DNA of 64,000 nt, taken from NCBI RefSeq assembly GCF_030348765.1, contig NZ_JAUCEU010000007.1, forward strand, positions 1,420,501-1,484,500, read 5' to 3'. Of this stretch, positions 57,520 through 64,000 are shown piece by piece. The notes beneath the pieces were generated by a model. The model saw only the letters and a list, made by a program, of their open reading frames with translations, was not told where the DNA came from and did no database searches. The DNA is from Neobacillus sp. CF12 (GTDB lineage: Bacteria > Bacillota > Bacilli > Bacillales > Cytobacillaceae). The translations under genes were made by a program, and so were the position numbers. How positions within the stretch are numbered: position 1 is the first letter of the stretch; each line of letters begins with the position of its first letter.

Positions 57520-58956
57520 CTATTTATTTAGGTCGCTGCCTCGCAGCCACGCTCTAATTTCACTTTCAGTTGGATCAACTGGATCCGGTGTTAACCCTGG
57601 AATATATTCACATGCCTCAAATAGGACAGGAATCACGTTTGCATGAATTCCTACTGAATGGTGAATATAAGGTCCTTTTACTAGTTTCTCTTCCCATAAA
57701 GGCCAATCATTGACTTCTACCCAAACATAGGAACCTCTTGTGAATGGACCTTCTATTCCTTTTGCTTTACCCAGGAAAATTGAATATTCGCCATGATCTC
57801 CATCAAAACGTGCAAGTGTCATTTCTCCACCCTTTATTTTTCCTTCATGAGTTCCTGGTGAATGGTCTTCAAATAGGAAGTGCTTATTTAGCTTTGGTTT
57901 TGCTTCTTCGCTTAACGATACCGGAAAGTTTCCGCAATGAAATAGTAATTCCCCATTAGGATTCTCAGGATGGCGAACCGTGATATCTGCAAAGAATGTT
58001 GGTAATGTATTGAGTGTCGCCGCTTGAACCATGATGGATGTAATCGCTCCATGGATATCGGTTTCACATGTCACTGGGATTTGTTCATCCGTTAAAATAG
58101 CATTAGCTAAACATGGCATAATTCCAATAATATCCTGTAGCGTGGACCAGCACTGAATCGCAATCGCCGTACTCTGCGTCTCATTTGCTAGTTGTTTCAT
58201 CGCCACTTTAAGAGAAGCGATTCTCCTAACGTCCTGTTCTGTAACGGAGCTCCAGTCAAGCTTTTCCTTTATATAGACAATCGCCTCTGCTAGTTCAGGG
58301 CTGCCATTTTTTTCAATTTTCAAAGTTGCCTTTTTCAACTCTTCTAATGTAATAGGATGAATTTGAATTCCAAATGTCTCTAACAATTCCCCTTCGTTAC
58401 AAATAACGGACCAAAAATCAGATGGTCTAGTTGAAATTTGTAAGATGCGTAGATTAGTATATTGCTTTACAACATTGGCAGCACCAATAAAGTTTTTAAA
58501 ACCTCTTTCAAAAACAGGATCATCCACTCGGCAATTTGTAATATATGTAAACTTCACATTAAACCTTCTTAACACTTTCCCTGTTGCAAAAAGACCGCAT
58601 TGAGAATCACGAAGACGCATTCCATCTTCTAAAGGTGCTTCATCTCGAGGTCCCCAGAGTAATACCGGTTTTCCAATTGCCTTTGCAATTCTAGCAACAA
58701 TGTCCTCTGTCCCAAAGTTACAGTGTGGAAAGAATACAGCATCTACTTCTGCATCTCTAAACCTTTTAATAATAGCGCTTTCTTCAGAACGCTCATAAAG
58801 CAAGCCTTCTTCATTAATCCCTTCCAAATCAACGATTTCCATTTCCAAACCGAAACTCTCAATTTTTTCTCGAATTAACTTTTTATAATACAATGCATCT
58901 TCTTTACTAAAAACAAATCTACGCGTTGGAGCAAATCCAAGTTTAACTACACTCAT
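57520..58956 (-). CDS. L-fucose/arabinose-isomerase-fold protein
   Basis: A 478-residue protein of the L-fucose/L-arabinose isomerase superfamily. VFFPHCNFGTEDIVARIAKAIGKPVLLWGPRD lies in the N-terminal domain, and AIQCWSTLQDIIGIMPCLANAILTDEQIPVTCETDIHGAI holds the likely metal ligands (Glu and Asp of CETDIHG). It is shorter than FucI (about 590) and not close enough to FucI or AraA to name the sugar. First gene of an operon with split transketolase and an FGGY kinase, so an aldose-ketose isomerase for an unusual pentose or tetrose is likely. Confidence 0.82.
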   Translation of the reverse strand: MSVVKLGFAPTRRFVFSKEDALYYKKLIREKIESFGLEMEIVDLEGINEEGLLYERSEESAIIKRFRDAEVDAVFFPHCNFGTEDIVARIAKAIGKPVLLWGPRDEAPLEDGMRLRDSQCGLFATGKVLRRFNVKFTYITNCRVDDPVFERGFKNFIGAANVVKQYTNLRILQISTRPSDFWSVICNEGELLETFGIQIHPITLEELKKATLKIEKNGSPELAEAIVYIKEKLDWSSVTEQDVRRIASLKVAMKQLANETQSTAIAIQCWSTLQDIIGIMPCLANAILTDEQIPVTCETDIHGAITSIMVQAATLNTLPTFFADITVRHPENPNGELLFHCGNFPVSLSEEAKPKLNKHFLFEDHSPGTHEGKIKGGEMTLARFDGDHGEYSIFLGKAKGIEGPFTRGSYVWVEVNDWPLWEEKLVKGPYIHHSVGIHANVIPVLFEACEYIPGLTPDPVDPTESEIRAWLRGSDLNK

Positions 58957-59315
58957 ATCGTACCTCCATGATTTTTACAAACAACCAATTAGCTAAAATA
59001 ATTTAGTTATCTGTTTATACTTTAATAGAATAATAACAATCAGTAACTAGTTAGTCAATTGTTTTATATAAAATATTTTAGTTTTTATCTAAACTTTCTT
59101 TTTTTAAAAAAATCATCAATTCCCCTTTAAATCCATGTATTACAAAAGGTTAAATGGAATTTATATATAACCATCACAAACTAAAATATAACTAAAAAAA
59201 TAAACTTATGTTATAATTAACTAAACAAAACAAAAAGAGATACCGAATAATTTTTTGGTGTTATGGAATTAAACAATTTAGTTTTGATTTTAGATTTCTT
59301 AGAGGTGTATAAATT
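58957..59315. promoter_or_regulatory. Divergent control region with repeated TTTAGTT boxes
   Basis: A 359-bp A+T-rich gap between the isomerase-like gene and the LacI gene. The heptamer TTTAGTT or its complement AACTAAA occurs six times: 59002, 59077, 59179, 59190, 59219 and 59277 (first bases). A TATAAT box for the plus-strand gene lies at 59212-59217 among these copies. They are candidate binding sites of the LacI regulator. Confidence 0.5.
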
Positions 59316-60365
59316 ATGAAGATAGAAGACATTGCAAAACTAGCCCAAGTCTCTAAATCAGCTGTATCTTTAGCGTTAAATGGGAAAAATGGGGTAAGTG
59401 AAGAAACGAGGGAAAAAGTACTTCGGATTGCCCAGGAACATGGTTATATTCCTCGTACAATGATTAAAGTCGATCATGTAGATCAATATTTAAGGACGAA
59501 CACGAAGATTATACGGTTTGTTGCATGCACGAATACCGGAATTGTTACCGAACAATATGAATCCCTTCCGTTTTTTATGGAATTAATGAGAAATCTTGAT
59601 CAGTCCATCCGCTCAAAAGGCTATTCCTTTATTATTTCTTCCATTAATATTGACAATTTTGAGGAAGAAATCAATAAACTTGAGCGAGAACAAAAAACAG
59701 CTGGAATCATTTTATTGGGAACGAATCTTACACATGAGCAAATCAAAAAGATTTCGTATCATCATCCACTGTTAGTAGTGCTAGACACATGTTATGAAAG
59801 TTTAGATGTTAATTTCGTCGTTATGAACAATGTCTTAGGGGCATATCAGGCAGGTCAACATTTAATTGATTTAGGACATCTTAAGATTGGGTATGTAGAA
59901 TCGACCTCCAGAATGTACAATTTTGATCAAAGAAAAAATGGCTTTTTACAGGTATTGAAAGACAACCAATTAGAAGTTCATAGCCATTTTTCCATCTCAT
60001 CTACGATCATTTCATCCCAAGATGAATTTAAACAATCTATCTTGAACAATAGTAAGAATCTACCCACTGCATTATTCTGCGAATGTGATTATATGGCCAT
60101 TAGTGTTGTAAAGTCCTTAACAGAATTAGGGATTAAAGTGCCTGAAGAGATATCTGTTGTAGGATTTGATAACATTTTTGAATCACAAGTTGTAAGCCCT
60201 GAATTAACAACCATCCATGTTAAAAAGGATAAACTGGCACTTGTAGCTGTAGAAAGGTTAATTCAGGAAATAGAAACTAACGAAAATGATAAGATGAAAA
60301 TCATGATTGATACAGACTTAGTCGTGAGAAATTCAACATCAACGACTTCTGAAACAGATGTCTGA
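59316..60365 (+). CDS. LacI-family regulator of the isomerase-transketolase-kinase operon
   Basis: A 349-residue LacI-type regulator. The N-terminal helix-turn-helix is MKIEDIAKLAQVSKSAVSLALNGKNGVSEETREKVLRIA; the C-terminal part is a sugar-binding domain (IKKISYHHPLLVVLDTCYE, HLIDLGHLKIGYVES, ISVVGFDNIFESQVVSPELTTIHV). It is transcribed divergently from the isomerase-like gene, the usual layout for a local repressor. AGAGGTG precedes the ATG. It is one of very few plus-strand genes here. Confidence 0.9.
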   Translation: MKIEDIAKLAQVSKSAVSLALNGKNGVSEETREKVLRIAQEHGYIPRTMIKVDHVDQYLRTNTKIIRFVACTNTGIVTEQYESLPFFMELMRNLDQSIRSKGYSFIISSINIDNFEEEINKLEREQKTAGIILLGTNLTHEQIKKISYHHPLLVVLDTCYESLDVNFVVMNNVLGAYQAGQHLIDLGHLKIGYVESTSRMYNFDQRKNGFLQVLKDNQLEVHSHFSISSTIISSQDEFKQSILNNSKNLPTALFCECDYMAISVVKSLTELGIKVPEEISVVGFDNIFESQVVSPELTTIHVKKDKLALVAVERLIQEIETNENDKMKIMIDTDLVVRNSTSTTSETDV

Positions 60366-60391
60366 GAAAAAATCTCCAAAAAATCAACAGA

Positions 60392-60421
60392 AAGTCCCTA
60401 CCCATAATAGGATAGGGACTT
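60392..60421. terminator. Bidirectional terminator between the LacI and ROK genes
   Basis: AAGTCCCTA (60392-60400) and TAGGGACTT (60413-60421). CTCTTTTAC follows on the plus strand and TCTGTTGATTTTTTGG on the minus strand. Confidence 0.8.
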
Positions 60422-60452
60422 CTCTTTTACTTTTTCACCGTTTGTGGCAATA

Positions 60453-61358
60453 TTACTTCACAATTCGTTTTTCTTTACTAACAAAGAAATGATAAAGTGC
60501 CCCATAAAGGTTTGCATCATTTTGGAACTGACAGGCAACAATCGTTGGATTCGCCATATGCATTGGGTTGACCCTTTTTACTTCTCCAAGTGCCCAATGA
60601 ATCCGTTCTAGTAAAATTGGCTGAGCACTAATCCCGCCGCCAATTGCAAAAACTTCCGGATCTAAGATATATTGCAGATTTAAAATTTGTGTTGCTAAAT
60701 GAATACAATATTCATTAAAAATAGCATTCGCTTCCTCATCGTGTTGCTTAATATATTCAAAGACTCTTTCTCCATCTGTGGGATCTTCGAGTTCCTTGAT
60801 TTCGGCAATCTTTCGGATCATTTCAACGGCAGAACATTCTAAGCCAAAAAATTGTGCTTTTCTAGTTAATGGATCAATTTGATTCATCACATAACTGACT
60901 TCGCCTGCAGAGAGTTGAACGCCACGGTGGAGTTTTTTATCAATGATAATGCCTCCTCCAATTCCAGTACCAAGTACCAATACAATAGAATCATTCGCAT
61001 CCTTCACACTTCCGAGCCAAAGTTCTGCTAATGCAGCACACTTTCCATCGTTTTCAATGTAAACATCTTTTGCGTACTTTTCCTTAAGTCGTTTTACTAA
61101 ATTTACTTCATGTAAAAAAGGGAACGAACCACCGTAATAAATCATGCCTGTATCCACATCAATCGTCCCGGGACAACTAATAGCAATTCCATTAATGGTA
61201 CTTAAATCATGGTCGTCAATAATTGAATCAATAACATTTTCGAATTCAGTTAAATTCGTTCTTGCTGTTGGCCGTTTTCCTTTTGCTTTTATATTTCCTG
61301 CTGCATCCATCAGTGCATATTTAGCAAAGGTACCCCCTATGTCGATTACTAAATACAT
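60453..61358 (-). CDS. ROK-family sugar kinase
   Basis: A 301-residue ROK kinase. DIGGTFAKYALM is the phosphate loop, ENDGKCAALAE and LGTGIGGGIIIDKKLHRG are family segments. The zinc-binding CxCGxxGC motif of most glucokinases is absent here (QFFGLECSAVEM instead), as in beta-glucoside kinases, so it could act on a disaccharide or on glucose/galactose. It follows the GH42 gene by 44 bp and would phosphorylate sugar released by it. Confidence 0.85.
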   Translation of the reverse strand: MYLVIDIGGTFAKYALMDAAGNIKAKGKRPTARTNLTEFENVIDSIIDDHDLSTINGIAISCPGTIDVDTGMIYYGGSFPFLHEVNLVKRLKEKYAKDVYIENDGKCAALAELWLGSVKDANDSIVLVLGTGIGGGIIIDKKLHRGVQLSAGEVSYVMNQIDPLTRKAQFFGLECSAVEMIRKIAEIKELEDPTDGERVFEYIKQHDEEANAIFNEYCIHLATQILNLQYILDPEVFAIGGGISAQPILLERIHWALGEVKRVNPMHMANPTIVACQFQNDANLYGALYHFFVSKEKRIVK

Positions 61359-61402
61359 AATTATTTCTCCTTCTGCCTTTAATTTAAGTTACCTTATGAA
61401 CA

Positions 61403-63400
61403 CTATGATTCTATAATGAATAAGTTCCATGGTTTTATTTCGAGAGTGTCCCCTTCAGTTATTTCTTTATTCATGATTAATTCCGTGCCTGAAGCATAGG
61501 GGTAACGAATCGTTTTAACTTCGTTTGAGTAGTTTAAGTAATACCGAATTGTTCTTCCAAATTGGTTTATCCCTGTTTTTGTGATTACCGGGAACTCAAT
61601 GCTTGCTTTTTCAAGGGCAGGAATTTTACTAGTAACAAAAGCTAGCACGCTAGCAACAACCGTTTCGCTTGGGAAGAACCCTATATAGGTAGCCGTACCT
61701 TTTCCATACTGATTGTGGGTAATCGCTGCATATTTACCCCAATGAAGATGATCATAATAAGCTAAAACCTCAGCTGTCGTCGGTGTCAGCAATTCCATCC
61801 AATCCTTTACAGGTTGTTTTGATGAATCCACTTCGATTAAAGATCCCCTTAAGCCCGTTTGCTCTGGCTCTACAAAAAGACTATATTCCACACCACAGGC
61901 AGCCGAGATGATACCTGGTTGAGTAACAGTCCGAACTTGAACATTTTCATTCGTAAAACCGCTCTTAAATGTATAGATTGCATGGCCGCCATCCCTAACA
62001 AAATCATTCAATCGATGTAAAAATTCATCCTTCACGGAATAGAGGGAAGGAACAATTAATAAATCATAGTCCTTCAATTCCGTAAAACTAGGATTAATTA
62101 CATCGCATTCAATGTTCATCTTATACAATTGATCATATAAAACTCTAAAGACATCGTTATAGTTTTTGTCTGCCGCGAATGGAAACCACTCGATGCTCGT
62201 ATAGCTTTCATTGCTAATGACAAAAGCAACTTTGTTTTGTTTTTTCAAATGAACAAGGTGCTGAGATAATTCCTTTAATTCTGCCCCTATTACTTTTGCC
62301 TCATTGTAAACAGGATTTGGTTTGAAATCATGGCTTAGTAAGCCTTTCCAATACGTTTCAGCAGAATTATGAATCGAATGCCAATGCCAGTATGCAACCA
62401 TATCTGCGCCAGAGGCTAGATGGCTATAGGCTTGTAGTCGAAGTTGTCCAGGATACGGTGTCCAATTTTTAAATGCTTGTGCTTCGGTTTCAAGCACATA
62501 ATAGTTTGTATTCTTTGTCGAACGGGCAATATCGCCACAATATGAAATCTCTACTCCTGTCAATTGGCTTTGAGAAGGATGATAGACATCAATTCCGGTA
62601 ATATCCATTGCTAGAGATGCCTCATAATGGTCAACATCTGGCTGAATTCCATAGGAATATCCACGCCATTCAAAATCAAAATTATGGGTGACGAATTGGT
62701 GGGATTGGCTGTATTCCTTCACAATACTTACCTGCCAAGCCAAAAAGTCTGTTACTAATTTTCTCTGAAACTTAGCAAACTCAGAACCCAGACTGCCGTT
62801 GATGGTCCCAACCATTGAAGGAGTGTCCTCCCAGCTATTGATTCGATTGCTCCAATACGACAAACCATAAGCTTTATTAAGTTCTTCAATGGTAGTAAAT
62901 TTCTCTTTTAGATACTTAATAAATTGAAATTGAACATTATCTCCAGCAGTTCCATAATGTTTTGTTTCATTATCAACCTGGAAGCCTATAACAGCTGGAT
63001 GGTCCTTAACATGGTTGATTAATTTTCGAATAATCCGCTCGGCATGAAATAAATAGACGGGATTTGTGATATCCATGATTTGTCTTGCACCATATTTACC
63101 TGGTCCATTTTTTGTAGTTGCTAGGACGTCAGGATGCTGTTTAACTAGCCAGGTAGGTACAGCATACGTCGGTGTCCCAACAATCACCTTAATATCAGCT
63201 TTGTGCATCGCATCTAAAACGCGATCGACAGAAGTGAAATCGAACACTCCATTTTGCGGTTCATGTGTACTCCATGTTGATTCGGCAATCCGGACAACAT
63301 TAATCCCAGCTTCTTTCATCATTCGAATATCTTCTTCTAATCTTTCATAAGGCATATATTCATCGTAGTATGCGACTCCATATAATATTTTGTCTGCCAT
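61403..63400 (-). CDS. Beta-galactosidase, GH42, intracellular
   Basis: A 665-residue GH42 enzyme. The acid/base is E145 (GFQVDNETKHYG) and the probable nucleophile E304 (YVLETEAQ); a trimerisation-like domain (about 390-590) and a short C-terminal beta domain follow. No signal peptide. It lacks the cysteine cluster that binds zinc in some GH42 enzymes. GGAGGAG lies ahead of the ATG. It probably cleaves galacto-oligosaccharides imported by the GPH symporter encoded upstream. Confidence 0.9.
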   Translation of the reverse strand: MADKILYGVAYYDEYMPYERLEEDIRMMKEAGINVVRIAESTWSTHEPQNGVFDFTSVDRVLDAMHKADIKVIVGTPTYAVPTWLVKQHPDVLATTKNGPGKYGARQIMDITNPVYLFHAERIIRKLINHVKDHPAVIGFQVDNETKHYGTAGDNVQFQFIKYLKEKFTTIEELNKAYGLSYWSNRINSWEDTPSMVGTINGSLGSEFAKFQRKLVTDFLAWQVSIVKEYSQSHQFVTHNFDFEWRGYSYGIQPDVDHYEASLAMDITGIDVYHPSQSQLTGVEISYCGDIARSTKNTNYYVLETEAQAFKNWTPYPGQLRLQAYSHLASGADMVAYWHWHSIHNSAETYWKGLLSHDFKPNPVYNEAKVIGAELKELSQHLVHLKKQNKVAFVISNESYTSIEWFPFAADKNYNDVFRVLYDQLYKMNIECDVINPSFTELKDYDLLIVPSLYSVKDEFLHRLNDFVRDGGHAIYTFKSGFTNENVQVRTVTQPGIISAACGVEYSLFVEPEQTGLRGSLIEVDSSKQPVKDWMELLTPTTAEVLAYYDHLHWGKYAAITHNQYGKGTATYIGFFPSETVVASVLAFVTSKIPALEKASIEFPVITKTGINQFGRTIRYYLNYSNEVKTIRYPYASGTELIMNKEITEGDTLEIKPWNLFIIES

Positions 63401-63422
63401 AATTTCTCCTCCTTCGAAACTA

Positions 63423-63437
63423 AGAAAACGCTTTATT
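63423..63437. promoter_or_regulatory. Weak cre-like site ahead of the GH42 gene
   Basis: AGAAAACGCTTTATT carries the central part of a cre box (AAAGCGTTTTC on the minus strand) but misses the TG at one end. It lies about 25 bp ahead of the start codon. Confidence 0.35.
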
Positions 63438-63542
63438 ACTTTTAATAATAGTTAAATTAATAATATATTTATGGTACTTATTAAAGAAAAGTGGTATTTT
63501 TATGAATAAAACTACTTTACTTAAAGAACATACCGAAAGGAA

Positions 63543-63574
63543 ATGGAGCCATTTCCTACGAGAAACGGCTCCAT
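63543..63574 (-). terminator. Terminator after the GPH symporter gene
   Basis: ATGGAGCC (63543-63550) and GGCTCCAT (63567-63574), a perfect 8-bp stem, with TTCCTTTCGG following on the minus strand. Confidence 0.6.
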
Positions 63575-63593
63575 AAACTTTAATTCTAAATCA

Positions 63594-64000
63594 TTATCTT
63601 TGAGCTCTTCTTGCTTCCAATTCAGACACAATTTCATGATGCGGTTTTTCCCACTTATAAACAAAGGCCATAATAAGAATGGATACAACGCTAAAAATAA
63701 TTGGCAGCCAAATGTAACTAAGAGAGATCATTAGAAGCGCAGAATCACTTTGCTGTTGATTGGCTACGTAACCGCCAGCAGCAAGTAACCAAGCCGGGAT
63801 TGCACCGCCAAGACCAGAACCTAATTTAATTCCAATACCTGCTGCAGATACAAGGATACCTTGAGCACGGATTCCCGATTTCCACTCCCCATAGTCAACG
63901 GTATCTGCCATTAAGGTAAATAGTAATCCTGCCGGTAATCCCATACCGATAGATCCAATGATAGTTCCAGTAATGATCATTGGTACACTATCTCCACCCA
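63594..64000 (-). CDS. GPH-family sugar:cation symporter, C-terminal part (runs off the window)
   Basis: The last 135 residues of a glycoside-pentoside-hexuronide symporter; the reading frame continues beyond base 64000 with no start seen. GMGLPAGLLFTLMADTVDYGEWKSGIRAQGILVSAAGIGIKLGSGLGGAIPAWLL is the characteristic segment of the family (loop between helices 10 and 11). The C-terminus YKWEKPHHEIVSELEARR is typical. It is upstream of GH42 on the same strand and would supply its substrate. Confidence 0.88.
   Translation of the reverse strand, partial: GGDSVPMIITGTIIGSIGMGLPAGLLFTLMADTVDYGEWKSGIRAQGILVSAAGIGIKLGSGLGGAIPAWLLAAGGYVANQQQSDSALLMISLSYIWLPIIFSVVSILIMAFVYKWEKPHHEIVSELEARRAQR

Noticed and set aside
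58957..59315. A riboswitch or small RNA in the A+T-rich divergent region
   Set aside because: No conserved fold or terminator-like hairpin is visible; repeated heptamers suggest protein binding instead.

Overview
The window reads as part of a chromosome of a low-GC, spore-forming member of the Bacillaceae (a Bacillus or Neobacillus-like soil organism; the genus is inference). The basis is the A+T-rich sequence, AGGAGG-type ribosome binding sites, rho-independent terminators after most units, CcpA cre-like boxes, a B. subtilis-type lutABC operon, rhaEW/rhaR rhamnose genes, YesM/YesN two-component pairs, a self-sufficient CYP102-type P450 and an Sda-like sporulation checkpoint peptide. Nearly all genes lie on the minus strand. 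No rRNA, tRNA, CRISPR array, prophage or insertion sequence was seen.

Layout. 1-10.3 kb is a mixed region: the 5' end of kynureninase, a CYP102-type P450 with a damaged reductase part behind a TetR-type operator, an MFS exporter, a large secreted subtilase, and a second subtilase that is a pseudogene. 10.3-14.6 kb holds a branched-chain amino acid carrier, an AraC regulator, a sugar-porter MFS gene and an ASRT-family small-molecule-binding protein. 14.7-19.3 kb is a three-part sensing operon (sugar-binding lipoprotein, YesM-type kinase, YesN-type regulator). 19.3-31.8 kb is the first rhamnose block: rhaD, a fucO-like dehydrogenase, an esterase and GH3 hydrolase, rhaR, rhaA and rhaB, then a few unrelated genes. 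31.8-48.3 kb is a methylglucuronoxylan block: a YesN/YesM pair with a broken yesL, an oligosaccharide ABC importer without ATPase, intracellular GH10 xylanase, fructuronate reductase, two Gfo/Idh oxidoreductases, a NIF3-family protein, mannonate dehydratase and GH67 alpha-glucuronidase. 48.5-54.1 kb is the second rhamnose block: rhaEW with a tiny sda-like gene behind it, then lutC, lutB and lutA. 54.2-60.4 kb holds an FGGY kinase, split transketolase and fucose-isomerase-like protein, divergent from a LacI regulator. 60.4-64 kb holds a ROK kinase, a GH42 beta-galactosidase and the end of a GPH-family symporter.

How it works together. The island is specialised for plant cell-wall sugars. Rhamnose passes through RhaA and RhaB to rhamnulose-1-phosphate, which is split by RhaD or RhaE. 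L-lactaldehyde is then reduced by the FucO-like enzyme or oxidised by RhaW to L-lactate, which LutABC turns into pyruvate. The rhaEW and lutA promoters are almost the same sequence, which points to one shared regulator, probably RhaR. Aldouronates are imported, trimmed by the xylanase and glucuronidase, and the uronate is passed to UxuB and UxuA. The isomerase, kinase and split transketolase set matches, by enzyme class, the known D-apiose to D-apulose route. This is the strongest candidate for a less-described pathway here, and apiose and rhamnose occur together in rhamnogalacturonan II.

Other notable items are two intergenic arrays of different sequence but the same 52-bp period, one of which separates lutA from lutB; a terminator with no room for a promoter in front of the xylanase gene; and several decayed genes (P450 reductase part, second subtilase, yesL, an AraC tail).
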